A stretch of 64,000 nucleotides of DNA from Glycine soja (Eukaryota; Streptophyta; Magnoliopsida; Fabales; Fabaceae): contig NC_041021.1 of NCBI RefSeq assembly GCF_004193775.1, positions 17,748,583 to 17,812,582 of the forward strand, in the 5' to 3' direction. The position numbers were made by a program, and so were the translations under genes. Positions within the stretch are counted from its first letter, which is position 1, and the number at the start of each line of letters is the position of its first letter. Below, piece by piece: positions 12,741 to 24,400 of the stretch. The notes beneath the pieces were generated by a model. The model did not search any database. It saw nothing but the letters and a program-made list of their open reading frames with translations, and was not told the origin of the DNA.

Positions 12741-14446
12741 TGGATAACTTGTGAGACTTGAAAAAGTCTCGGTGTTTTCTCCACTAAAATGCAAACATGC
12801 TTAGCAAAGAGACAAATATTCCAACTGATTTAGAGCAGCATATGCTTTTTTGAGTGAAAAACAATGCGTCTACCGGGGAAGGAGAGTCTGCTGATGAAAT
12901 CTCCCATAACCATAAATGAGATTTTGGATGTTAGCATTTCGTTTCTAAATGACCATTTAGAGGAAACACTGGGTTCAACAAAAATAGAAGAAATCCACTC
13001 AAAGTGTATCAATCTCGCATAGGTAAGTGTTTATCCTAATTCCGAACCATAGATATGTCATGACTTGACTTTGCAAATTATTTCCTATCAAATCAAAAAT
13101 TACATGCGTGATCATGGATCAATAGGGCTTCCCTTGGGAATGGGTTCTTTTGGTGGTTTCTTCTTTCGGCTTTTGTGTGTTTTTGGCTTTTGATTTTCCT
13201 GGCTTTTCTTTTTTTGTTTTTGTTTAGTGCGGGGCGAGAAAAAAAGGGTCGCTAGCGCACGGGATTTTGGTTGGTAATTAAAGGGAGAAGACCATTTTAG
13301 GTCGTGGTTTCCTTTCCTTCCTTTTTGTTCATTTGGTGACAATTCTGTATTGTTCAGATATTGTCCGGTCCAAAGACCTTTCTGCACATTTCTTCTGTTT
13401 TCTTTCGATCCTTGATCAGGAGCTTTCTTTCCTTCTTTTTTTTTTTTTCTCCCATTCTTTGATTGGGAATTTTCTTTCTTTTCTTTTGCTTTCTCCCACT
13501 CTTTGATTGGGAATTTCCTTTCTTTTCTTTTTTTGCTTTCTCTTTGATTGGAAATTTTCCTTCTCTTCCTTTTTGCTTCCGAGGGTAAGGATTATGGTGA
13601 GTCAGGATTTTGGCTCAAGGTTTGTAGAATGGCTAGACATGATACATGTCGGGGTTTGGTTTGGCTCAAGGATAAAAGGGATGCCTCACATTATTTCCAT
13701 GACACAAAATGCAAAAATGATGATTTGGAAACTTTATGCAAAACTGGTCATGCATGCACCTATGCGGACACTCAAGTGTCAAATTTTTATGGTCATGTGA
13801 TGCTAGGGCTCAGGATTCATTTCCTCTATTTTAATCAACCCAATGTTTCCAAAATATGTTCTTTTATCAATTTGTGCATTCATCCGAGTCCATTTCGGGC
13901 GTCCGGGGAAATTTCACAGCATTCACCCTTCAGGTGTAGACACATTTTCCAAAAATTGGTTATGATCAATGAATTTTTTCAAAGAAAAGTTGGAAATCGT
14001 CTCTTTTCAAAAGCATGTCGTTTTTTAGCTAGACAACTTATTTTCTCTTTTTCCACCTTTTCCTTACTTGCCTTCTTCTTTTTTCTTATTTGCTCTCTTT
14101 TTCTTTACTTGCCCTCTTCTTTCCCTTTTGTTCTCTTTTCCATTTCATTTTCTTTTCTTTTCTATTTTTATTTTTATCATGATTTTATTTTTTTTGTTTA
14201 TTTTACATATATACTTTTGGACGATGTTCCTAAACGAAGAACTCTACACGGTTCCAGAATTTCAAACATCATCGATAGTAATGATATATAAATACTAACG
14301 CACCAATCTAAACAAAAATGTATGCGCTGTACAAATGACAATCGAAACAACAAAAACAAACATTAGTCTCTCAAGTCAAAACAATAACATAGAATAAAAA
14401 TGACAAAAGAAATATGAAAGAAAACATGAATCTGGGGATCTCCCAG
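12741..14446 (-). other. Element A 3' untranslated region
   Basis: This is non-coding sequence downstream of ORF4. It includes a stem-loop at 12753-12770 and a series of GATCAAAGATC-like hairpins at about 13400-13570. A T-rich stretch on the plus strand at 14040-14220 supports long but low-complexity open frames that I do not accept as genes. Confidence 0.7.
13400..13570 (-). repeat. Short hairpin array, TTCCCAATCAAAGA type
   Basis: Three to four units about 45-50 bp apart each contain, on the minus strand, a sequence close to TTCCCAATCAAAGA separated by purine-rich spacers. Related units in element C form near-perfect stems (CCCGATC-AAA-GATCGGG). Units lie near 13408, 13455, 13502 and 13545. 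Confidence 0.6.
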
Positions 14447-15697
14447 TCACGTGTCTCCACTCCCTCCCAAGAAGTCAAGCAAATCGGCCATCTCCTCATC
14501 CTCGTGGGCTTCTTCTCCATCGCCGGGAGCTTCTGGGGGTGCCTCTCCTGCTTGGGCCTCGGGCCAATCTCCGGGCCATGCTACCTCTGCCCTGAACTGG
14601 TCTGGAGTAGGGCATGAAAAAGAAGCGAAGCCCTGGCTCTGCATGCTAAGGCTCATCTGGTACAGACAGTCATGGGTCCGTACATGTGCTCGGTGGTTGG
14701 CCGCCTGCTGGCGAACCAAATGCCGTAAATACTGCTCTATGTCAAATGCCCCAGCCTGGCCATCCTGATGAGGTGGTGGTGGCGCGCCTGCGGCCTGTGG
14801 AGCATCACCCTGAGCCTGTCTCTGGGTACAGTACTTCTCAATAAAAGCCCGGGTGATGGGCGGCCGAATCACCTTGGTAGGTGCAACGGGGACTCCGAAC
14901 GACTGGCAGAGTCCTGTGATCAGTGCGGGGAATCCCAGGGCCCTGTTGGACTTATCTGGGTCCAAAGGGTGCCTAGTGGGCGCCATACCTGCAAAAATAT
15001 ATATGGCATCAGCGATCAACTGAGCCACATGGATGCTCATCCGTGTCAGGATGGCGTACACCAGCTGGCACTTAGGCATGGGGAGGTCGAAATTATGATC
15101 GGTGGGCAGGATGTTGCTGAGGAGCAACGTCATCCATATCTGGGTCAGGGTGGTCATATTGGTGCGCATGATTCGCACTCGCCTCCCTGCAGCAGTCCGG
15201 GCAAAATCCTGCCCCGGTATACATAGCAGCTGGGCGATGGCCTCCTCATCGAACCCATCAGACCGGTTCCTCCTCTGGCCATACTCGCATTCCTGGCCCT
15301 CTTCCAATACCATCGGATATCCCAGGAGCTGGCTGATAGCGTCGGCATCGAACGGGATCCACTGACCCCTAACCCAGGATCTCATGTCACGCACGCCCTC
15401 CTCTGTTGGCCAAGCATTGGCATAAAACTCAAGGACTATTTCTGGATCAAACTTGGCCATGGGAGTAACCAGTGGTGCCCACCGCCGGCGCCCTATTTCC
15501 TCCTGGAAATCAGTATACTCGTCGTCCCTGAGCTGGACGCGTCGCTCCCGGAGAAACGACCATCCCTTGATGGCTTCGAAGTGCTGCTGGTGTACAACGC
15601 TCCTAAAGCGGTGACTGCCGTACTCCGGGGCGGAACTAGTTCCTTCGGCCGCCTTGTCCTTCCTGGACCTCTTTGAGGCAAGCTTCCTCGGGGCCAT
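14447..15697 (-). CDS. ORF4: plant-retrotransposon protein of unknown function, downstream of pol
   Basis: The frame encodes 416 residues from the ATG at 15697; an in-frame ATG 31 codons upstream lies inside the predicted intron and is not preferred. The start region is basic (MAPRKLASKRSRKDKA). The central part (about 60-290) has WPTEEGVRDMRSWVRGQW, a long hydrophilic/hydrophobic alternation and KCQLVYAILTRMS. The tail is rich in Pro, Glu and Asp and ends DLLDFLGGSG. I recall this core as the 'putative plant transposon protein' family found in Athila and Tat elements; that assignment is from memory. No signal peptide or clear membrane segment is visible, so an envelope role is not supported. 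Homologues at 41388 and 58308 occupy the same place. A splice acceptor (TTCGCAG) ends three bases before the ATG, suggesting translation from a spliced RNA. Confidence 0.75.
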   Translation of the reverse strand: MAPRKLASKRSRKDKAAEGTSSAPEYGSHRFRSVVHQQHFEAIKGWSFLRERRVQLRDDEYTDFQEEIGRRRWAPLVTPMAKFDPEIVLEFYANAWPTEEGVRDMRSWVRGQWIPFDADAISQLLGYPMVLEEGQECEYGQRRNRSDGFDEEAIAQLLCIPGQDFARTAAGRRVRIMRTNMTTLTQIWMTLLLSNILPTDHNFDLPMPKCQLVYAILTRMSIHVAQLIADAIYIFAGMAPTRHPLDPDKSNRALGFPALITGLCQSFGVPVAPTKVIRPPITRAFIEKYCTQRQAQGDAPQAAGAPPPPHQDGQAGAFDIEQYLRHLVRQQAANHRAHVRTHDCLYQMSLSMQSQGFASFSCPTPDQFRAEVAWPGDWPEAQAGEAPPEAPGDGEEAHEDEEMADLLDFLGGSGDT

Positions 15698-15699
15698 TC

Positions 15700-16926
15700 C
15701 TGCGAAGGCAAACATTTGGAAAGTTAATTTTACCAGTGGGACACTACTCTTAAAGCAAAAATGGCATATAACCTCCTCCCATAAATACAAACATCAATGT
15801 AAATTTAGAGCAAGCTTATGCGCATATTTCCTTACAAACGTTCTCTTGCACAAGACATTCTATTAACCGAAAAAAAATGCACCCATATACAATCAAGGCA
15901 GCTTCGTTACCTAGATTATTTACACGTACTTCCAAGGTGTATTTGTTACTTACATCACACACATCTCCTTGGCTAAATTCACATACATGCATACTCAAAG
16001 CATTTTGGGGTACCAAAAATTGCACATGTGCACATCTTGGTATTTCTAATACCTATACATACACAAACTTCATGATGAATCTTGACTATCTACACAATAA
16101 GGTGCTACATTTCATGCTCTTTTCAAGTTTTTGCTACCGAAAGCCGCATGCAAATTCAAGTATATTTTCCTTTGCTGACTAAAATTGTATTCAAATTAAA
16201 AGGTATACATTTTTTGGTAATGTATCTTCTTTACATAACATGCAACATATTTATGTATATTTTTTTTTTGTGAGACATTTTGACTACCAAAAATTATATG
16301 TACATACATCCAAGTATTTTGCTATCATACCCAAAGTGTAAATTGCCAAAGGTATTTTGCTACCTATTCTAAACCTACACATTTATGATGAGCAAAATTC
16401 CTAACCATCTAGGCATAGGGGAAATATTGTAGCGTGGCCCATAGCTGATTGCTGGCCAAAAAAAAAAGGGTAACTTTACCCAATATGCACCTCCTTTTGT
16501 GCTCTTTTTGCATAAAATTTCAGTTTCTAGGACTAGGATATATGTGGGGCGATTACTCTAGCCTTTTTCGGGAATGAATACATATTCCAAAAAAATAGAA
16601 AATATGCACGAACCAAAATACCCCATGGGTTGTCTCCTTACAAAAGTCACGCGCTAATGCCATTGAGGCATTTCACCGAACACTTGGTGGGCGCGCGTTT
16701 AGGCATCAATAGCAAGAGAACGGGGACAATGTGGCATGTCCTATTGTTTCAAAATGCATTATAGGCCTAGGGCCATCTCATACCAACCCCTAATTCAACC
16801 TAATCAAGCAAGAAAACAAATCAAAATTGCCCCATATATTTGAGCACACTCCCACAATTTAGAGCACAAAAAGGAGATCAAAATACACCAATGAAAAGCT
16901 AGAAAGCTTAGGGATTGAATACTTAC
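15700..16926 (-). other. Candidate intron in front of ORF4, element A (1,227 nt)
   Basis: The donor ACAA|GTAAGT at 16926 and the acceptor TTCGCAG ending at 15700 are both conserved in elements D (40396-41384) and C (57100-58304), although the interior differs in length. Removing it would place ORF4's ATG directly after a short leader. This is seen as sequence signals only; splicing is inferred. Confidence 0.5.
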
Positions 16927-17073
16927 TTGTTGGTGATGAACAAAAGCGCAAAACGGAATCAAAAAAAGCGAAAAAGGATGACCCTAGGGCTGCAAATTCG
17001 TCAATCCCGTGGGTATGGCTTTTGAAAGGGGGGAAAAGAAGTTTTTGAATGTAAAAACGCCCCCCCTTTCGTC

Positions 17074-17114
17074 ATTTTTATAATTTGGTGCAGGGGTGGC
17101 TCGCCCAGGCGAGC
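17074..17114 (-). promoter_or_regulatory. Palindrome plus TATA-like box upstream of ORF4 (possible internal promoter)
   Basis: On the minus strand GCTCGCCTGGGCGAGC (17099-17114) is followed about 15 nt later by TTATAAAAAT. The same palindrome lies about 30-45 bp upstream of the LTR TATA box in every LTR of the window. Elements D (40203-40218) and C (56910-56925) keep the palindrome here, but their TATA-like sequences are weaker. Promoter function is inference. Confidence 0.4.
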
Positions 17115-17126
17115 TAACCTGCACTT

Positions 17127-17157
<31 letters not shown>

Positions 17158-17416
17158 GAACATTAACCATGTCCCCTCCCTTCTCATGGATTAGCATTTT
17201 GCCTAACTTGAACTTACTTAGGTTAGAATTAGGCGTTGATTACTTATCTTATTATTACTCTTTTCCTTTTTAAAACAAACAAATAGTAAAAGAAAGCTGC
17301 AAAATACAAAGGATACGGGGCTGCCTTGCAGCGACATTCCCTGCTTGTTTCGCACAGAGAAGGGCAACGATCGGTCGGTCGTGACCCCATCCCCGCTTGC
17401 GTTCATCCTTAAGTAC

Positions 17417-17470
17417 CTGCAAGTAATAAACAACCAGGTATGGCCAATCTTGACCGCATCATTACCCTAC
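17417..17470 (-). other. Conserved 54-nt GT...AG block after pol
   Basis: The minus strand shows CAATCAAG|GTAGGG and ACTTGCAG|GTACTT exactly 54 nt apart. Elements D (39898-39951) and C (56613-56666) have blocks of the same length with GT and AG ends, though C has a shifted AG. It is shorter than usual plant introns, so splicing is uncertain. Confidence 0.35.
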
Positions 17471-17857
17471 CTTGATTGGTTTCTGCCGTTCATGTTTTGT
17501 CTCCACTCCAGAAGGTAGCCCAAGGTGATCCTGCCCCTGTTTTACCACAACAATATACATGCGTATGCGTATGCATATGCATGAATGTTTTCAAACGCAG
17601 AAAATTTAGGGAAAGTTGGTTCAGGTTCAATTCTAATTAAGCGCTTGGGGGATCCCATGAACTGAGCGGAAGGGCTCAGGCGATCACAAATTAACGCAAG
17701 GTGTGAAACTAACGTGAGGACTAAAAGCCTCAAATCCATGTTCATTTCTTTGAAAGATCGTAACAAGAGATACAACGGACCTGAAATCCCTGGGGGGAAA
17801 TCTAGAAAACGCATAAAGATAGAGAACATGCAGCGACATCCTTAATTGCCCCAGCTT

Positions 17858-20800
17858 CTAAGCATAATATTGTTTGACGACATCAGAGTTCACGGGTGAA
17901 GGTAGCTCTTCGCCATCCATGTTGGTAAGCACCAGGGCTCCTCCGGAAAAAGCCCTCTTCACAACAAAAGGCCCTTCGTAGTTCGGGGCCCATTTCCCTC
18001 GGTGGTCCTTGACAGCATGGGACATTTTCTTTAGCACAAGGTCTCCCTCATGGAACTTGCGTAAGCGTACTTTCTTGTCGAATGCACTCTTCATTCTTTG
18101 CTGGTATAAGCGCCCATGACTCATGGCCGTTAAGCGCTTACCCTCAATGAGGTTGAGCTGATCGTAGCGTGTTTGAGCCCACTCTGATTCCTTTAATCCG
18201 GATTCTGCCAAGATCCTTAATGACGGGACTTCTACCTCGAACGGTAACACCGCCTCCATCCCATATACCAATGAGAACGGCGTTGCCCCAGTTGACGTTC
18301 GCACTGAAGTCCGGTAACCGTGTAACGCGAATGGGAGCATCTCGTGCCAATCCTTGTATGACACGGTCATCTTTTGGATAATCTTTTTGATATTCTTATT
18401 GGCTGCTTCCACGGCTCCATTCATCTTTGGCCGGTAGGGTGTGGAATTGTGATGCTGGATTTTAAACTCCTCGCACATTTCCCCCATCATCTTGTTATTC
18501 AGGTTGGTGCCGTTGTCCGTGATAATCTTCCTTGGCAAACCATATCGGCAGATGATCTCCTTCTTAATGAACCTGACCACCACATTCCTCGTGACATTGG
18601 TATATGAAGCCGCCTCGACCCACTTGGTGAAATAATCTATTGCTACGAGGATGAAGCGATGACCATTCGAGGCCTTGGGCTCAATGGCCCCGATGACATC
18701 TATTCCCCACATGGAGAAAGGCCAAGGGGCGGACATGACATTCAGAGGATGCGGTGGGGCATTGACATTATCCGCGAATGCTTGACATTTGTGGCACTTC
18801 CTCACATGGACACAACAATCACTTTCCATGGTAAGCCAGTAATAACCTGCTCTTAAGATCTTCCTGGCCATAGCATGCCCGTTGGCGTGCGTTCCAAACG
18901 AGCCCTCATGGACTTCCTCGATCATGTGAGTTGCCTCCTTGGCATCCACACATCGCAGGAGTGTCATGTCGTGATTTCTCTTATACAGTGTGCCTCCGCT
19001 CATGAAGAAACTGGCTGCCAACCTCCTCAATGTCCTTTTATCGTTGTCGGCAATCTCTGGCGGGTATTCTTTGCTTACAACATATCGCTTGATGTCGTAA
19101 TACCAAGGCTTTCCGTCCCGTTCCTCTTCCACTTGGCAACAATGTGCGGGTTTGCCACGACACTGAAATTCAATGTAGGGTAGGTCCCCGTGCGGTGTTA
19201 GCTGGAACATAGATGCCAACGTAGCAAGTGCATCCGCCATTTGATTTTCCTCGCGGGGAACATGATGGAAGGAGATCTCATCGAAAGTCTTAGCCAATTC
19301 CTTGATGTAGGCTTTGTAGGGTATCAGCTTGGGATCTCTAGTTTCCCATTCCCCTCTCAGCTGATGGATTACCAACGCTGAGTCGCCGTACACCTTGAGT
19401 AGTTTGACATTGGAGTCAATTGCTGCCTGGACGGCTAGGGCACATGCTTCATATTCGGCCATGTTGTTGGTGCAGTCGAATCCTAGCCTGGCTGTGAAAG
19501 GTACACATTGATTGTCCGGAGAGATCAACACTGCCCCAACGCCATGACCTAGAATGTTTGACGCTCCGTCAAACCATACAGTCCATTTGTCCCGATCTTC
19601 GTCCAACTTTTCCTCGAACAAGGCCATGATGTCCTCATCCGGGAATTCCGGATGCATGGGCTGGTAGTCGTTAAGAGGCTGTTGAGCCAAATAATCTGCC
19701 AAAGCGCTTCCTTTTATCGCCTTTTGGGTGACGTAGACTATATCAAACTCAGATAGCAAGACTTGCCACCGGGCGATTCGTCCTGTGAGAGCTGGCTTTT
19801 CAAAGATGTACTTGACCGGGTCCATTTTGGATATCAACCAGGTAGTATGGCTCAGCATGTACTGCCTTAAGCGATGGGACGCCCATACTAAAGCACAACA
19901 CGTTCTTTCGAGCAAGGAGTAATTCATCTCACAGGTCGTGAACTTCTTACTTAGGTAGTAAACAGCGCGCTCTTTCTTCCCGGATTCGTCATGTTGCCCC
20001 AGCATACACCCCATTGATTCGTCCAAGATTGTCATGTACAAAATGAGAGGCCTTCCCGGTACTGGTGGCATAAGCACGGGAGGACTCATTAAGCACTTTT
20101 TGATCCTTCCAAAAGCCTCTTGGCAATCCTCATTCCACCGATCAGTTTGGTTTTTGCGCAAGAGTTTAAACAACGGCTCACAAATGGCGGTGAGCTGCGA
20201 TATGAATCTGGCAATATAATTCAGGCGCCCCAGGAACCCTCGGACTTGCCTCTCTGTACGGGGTTCCGGCATCTCAAGGATAGCCTTCACTTTTTCGGGG
20301 TCTACCTCTATCCCTTTCTGGCTTACAACGAAACCAAGCAATTTCCCTGATTTGACCCCAAAGGTACACTTAGCGGGGTTCAACCTTAATTGATATTTCT
20401 TCAGCCTTTCGAACAATTTCCGCAGGTTGACAAGGTGTTCTTCCTCGGATTTAGATTTAGCAATTATGTCGTCCACGTAGACCTCGATTTCTTGATGCAT
20501 CATATCATGGAACAAAGCTACCATGGCCCGTTGATAAGTTGCCCCGGCATTCTTGAGTCCAAAGGACATCACTTTGTAACAGAACGTCCCCCACAGGGTG
20601 ACGAAAGTAGTCTTTTCCATATCCTCGGGCGCCATCTTTATCTGATTGTAACCAGAGAAACCGTCCATGAAGGAAAATAAAGCGAAATTGGCCGTGTTAT
20701 CCACGAGGACATCGATGTGTGGTAAAGGAAAATTGTCCTTGGGACTGGCCCGATTCAGGTCCCGATAATCCACACACATTCGTACTTTCCCATCTTTTTT

Positions 20801-21305
20801 AGGAACTGGTACGATGTTGGCCACCCATTCTGGATACCGAGCGACGGCCAGAAACCCAGCGTCAAATTGCTTCTTCACTTCTTCTTTTATCTTCAAGGAT
20901 GTTTCGGGCTTCATCCTCCTTAGTTTCTGTTTTACCGGGGAACACCCGGGATTTAGAGGTAATCGGTGCTGCACAATGTCAGAACTCAAACCGGGCATAT
21001 CTTGGTATGACCAAGCAAAGATGTCTTGGTAGTCTTTTAGCAGGATTATTAATTCTTCACGGATAGGTGCGGTAATGCCTGTACCTATCTTTACTTCCCT
21101 CTTTCCACTGCCAATTCCTAAGTCTACTAGCTCTGTTTCTTCTTGATGAGGCCCCATTTCTTGGTCCTCATGGGCGACCATTCTTTCTAGTTCCGAAGGA
21201 AGTCCCACATCCTCATCTCCTTCATCTTCCGTTTGATTCATCTCTTGCTCGAAGTCGATAGACGGGTCCCAGGTATTAGTACCTTCGGGGGACTCGTCAT
21301 CGAAT
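17858..21305 (-). CDS. pol: Pol exon of element A: RT, RNase H, second RNase H, integrase
   Basis: This single open frame starts at the intron acceptor (exon base 21305), with a first internal ATG at 21241, and runs to the stop at 17858. Counting from that ATG (1,127 residues), the RT has FMDGFSGYNQI (191-201) and the catalytic YVDD (255-258). The first RNase H spans about 396-520. A second RNase H spans about 553-680, with FDGAS, E598 and D620, a hallmark of Tat-type elements. The integrase has an HHCC zinc site (about 778-820) and the catalytic triad D848, D909 and E945 with 35 residues between the last two. There is no chromodomain; the end is VNSDVVKQYYA. The protein copies RNA into DNA and inserts it in the nucleus. 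All catalytic residues I checked are present, so this copy looks intact. It is likely made as part of a Gag-Pro-Pol fusion after splicing. Confidence 0.95.
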
Positions 21306-21484
21306 CTGCCGTTTCAGAAAAAGAAGTAAACATGCAAATGAATGAGAATGGGTAGAGACCAGGAACAGATGAAGCAAGATCCTTGTATTATAAATTCAAA
21401 AACAAAAGACACAAAGCCTTAACAAAAGGAAAAACTCTAAAGCCTAGGCCCAACTATAGAGCTTTCAAAACCGTAAAGGTTTAC
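21306..21484 (-). other. Intron between protease and RT, element A (179 nt)
   Basis: The donor lies inside the last gag-pro codons: AGC ATA AT|GTAAAC, where the G of ATG and the stop codon TAA fall in the intron. The acceptor is GAAACGGCAG|ATTCG. Splicing joins phase 2 to phase 2 and continues in frame into pol. The same positions are kept in element C (52660-52843) and in copies 1 and 2. A protease-RT intron that removes the stop is an established Ogre feature. Confidence 0.85.
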
Positions 21485-24400
21485 ATTATGCTTGTTGCGT
21501 AAATGCCGGGGCGTTCCTCCACTCGCCAATTTCCCAGCTGGAAATTAGGAGGGCATGGTCGTACCAAATCCAAAGTACTCGAAATATCATCTTCGCATAT
21601 CGCGAACGCTTGACCTTTGTCTCCCGAACCCGCTCTTATAAAGCTTCTACTTATGTGGCAGGGCGGGCTTCCTTCACCTTCTTGTCTCCAACGCGAACTT
21701 TGACCATTGTTCTTCCTTCCCGCGATGCTTCTTTTCATGTCTGCCTGAGTGGGCTTATAGCCTAAACCATACTTCCCACGATTACCTCGGGTATTTATCA
21801 GTCTAGTTATGCCGCCGTTGTTTTTTCCTAAACCCATCCCGGGCTCATAACCGTTCCCCAACATAACTCGGGCCATCATTACCGCTGCATCGGACAGACT
21901 AGGCTGCCTAAAGAGGGAGTCCACGGAGGAAATGCTGACCACCTCAAAAGACTGGAAAGCAGTTTCTAACGATTCTTCTGCGGCTTCCACATAAGGCATG
22001 GAGGATGGGCAGCTTACCAAGATACCTTCCTCGCCTGACACGATGACCAAGTGCCCCTCTACTACGAATTTCAGCTTTTGGTGGAGCGTAGAAGGCACGA
22101 CTCCCACTGAGTGGATCCACGGACGCCCCAACAGGCAGCTGTAGGGGGGATTAATATCCATTATTTGGAAGGTGACTTGACAGGTGTGAGGGCCTATTTG
22201 TACTGGGAGATCGATCTCTCCCCTAACCTCTCGGCGAGTGCCGTCGAAGGCCCGAACCACCATTGAACTTGGTTTTAAGTGGGAAACATTGAATGGTAAC
22301 TTCTCCAAAGTGCTCTTAGGCATCACGTTTAAACTGGAACCATTATCGATGAGCACCTTGGCTACGATATGGTCCATACATTTGACTGATACGTGTAAAG
22401 CCTTATTATGCCCTCTCCCCTCGGCGGGGATTTCTTCTTCGGCGAAGGCAAGATAGTTGTTGGCAGTGATATTGTTGACCAGCCCTCCGAAACCTTCTAC
22501 CGAGATATCTTGGGCCACATGAGCCTCGTTCAGCACTTTTACTAGCAGAGCCCGATGAGGCTCGGAGCTCATAAGTAACTCCAGCAGCGAGACCCTAGCC
22601 GGGGTTTTGTTGAGCTGTTCGATAACCTTGAATTCGCTCTGCTGAATTATGCGAAGGAACTCGCTGGCTTCCTCTAGCGACACCTCCTTTCTACCATCCT
22701 TTTTCTCTGGGGGCCCCTTTGCTGGAATATCTTTATTCGAAGCGTGGGGTGCTTCGCCATCTTGTTCCTCCACCACTTTTCCTTTTCCTTTGACGTCGGC
22801 GGGTTGGACTGCTAGGTCCGGAGGTGCGAACACACGACCACTACGGGTCACACCACTCAGCCCCGTGATATTTGTTACTTTAGATGACAGCGAGCTGACG
22901 TCAGTGACTTCTTCTTCCTTCTTCCCCGGAGGTGTATATCTCCACAGGACCGCGTGACTATTTTGGTACGGGAAAGGAACAGGTTTGGCCATTAAGGGGT
23001 GCCCGGGCTTTTGCGAGGCTGCACTTTTAGTGAAGTATATCACCAAGGGTTTGGGCTTCGCAACACCGCTCCCCTCCGTAGATTGCATGCATATATGCTG
23101 CTCTTCTTTTCCTTCAATGCCGACTTCTAGTCGACCTTGGTCTATCATCCGTTGTAACAATTCCTCTACTTCCAAACACGTCTCCATGTCATGCATCTCG
23201 CCGGAATGTAGCAGACAGGAATCCTCCTTACACCTACTATGGGGAATTACACCTCCCTTTTGTAGGGCCTCAAAGATAAACCTCCTAGGGGTTGCCACAT
23301 CCCTTAAAGGTTTAGACCTGTGCGGCCTATTGGATTCAACTGCATTAACTGCTCCCCCTCCATGATTGGCGAGCGGGTTGGTCCTCACATTGGGCCGATC
23401 CTCTTGGAAAGTCAGCCATCCGGCATCCATTAAATGTTGGACCTTGTATTTAAGGGCCAAGCATTTTTCGACGGAATGCCCTGGGACACCCCCATGGTAC
23501 TTGCAAGTTGCATTAGGGTCATACCACTTCGGGAAAGGGGGTTCGAGGACCCTTCCGGGAGTTACCACGGCCAAATGATTGGCGATGAGGGATGGTAGAA
23601 GATCTTCGTACGTCATTGGGAGCGGGGTGAATTCCGGCAATGGCCTCGGAGGGAAGTTCCTTGTCGTGTTGGAATTACCGGCCGGTCGAGTCGTGTTCGG
23701 AGTTGGAACTTGGGGAGCTTCCCTCTGGGTGGGTGCCTTAGGCTGCATGGGTGTTGAACTAGAGGCGTTCCCAGCATGAGCCGAGAAGCTTGGGTGATGT
23801 TGCGCGTACTGATGGGTACCATGAGGTGTTTGCTGGGGTTTGACCCACGCGGGTGTTGAAGAGACGGCATGGGCATCTCCTTCCTTCCTTTTTGCCCCCG
23901 TTGCCCCGATTCTTTTGGCGTTCACGTTTATGGAGGAAACGTAATCAAACTTTCCTCTCTTCAATCCAACCTCGATTCTTTCCCCGGCAAACACCAGATC
24001 CGCAAAGCTGGACGGCATGTAACCCACTAGCTTCTCATAGTAGAACACTGGCAGAGTGTCTACCATCATGGTGATCATCTCTCTCTCAACCATGGGAGGA
24101 GCTACTTGTGCCGCCAGATCCCTCCATCGCTGCGCATATTCTTTAAAGGTTTCACCCTCTTTCTTAAACATATTCTGCAGTTGAGTACGGTCAGGAGCCA
24201 TATCAGAATTGTACTGATACTGCCTTAGGAAGGCGGTAATCAGATCCTTCCAAGTACGGATACGGGAAGCTTCCAAGTTAGTGTACCACACTACCGCAGC
24301 TCCGGCCAAGCTATCCTGAAAGAAGTGTATCAACAGCTTTTCATCTTTAGAATGAGCGCCCATCTTACGGCAGTACATTTTGAGATGGTTTTTGGGACAA

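Noticed and set aside
13548..14291. Plus-strand open frame of 247 codons
   Set aside because: It is antisense to the element A 3' region and much of it is low-complexity Phe/Leu/Ser coding from a T-rich tract.
14447..15697. ORF4 as a retroviral-type envelope gene
   Set aside because: Its position fits, but I see no signal peptide, no fusion or transmembrane segment and no cysteine-rich surface domain.
17858..18100. Chromodomain at the end of integrase
   Set aside because: The C-terminal region after the integrase core ends at YYA without the aromatic chromodomain pattern, as usual for Tat-type elements.
18875..19183. Plus-strand open frame of 102 codons, repeated at 41-349
   Set aside because: It lies antisense inside intact pol of element A and is repeated only because pol is; no independent signal.
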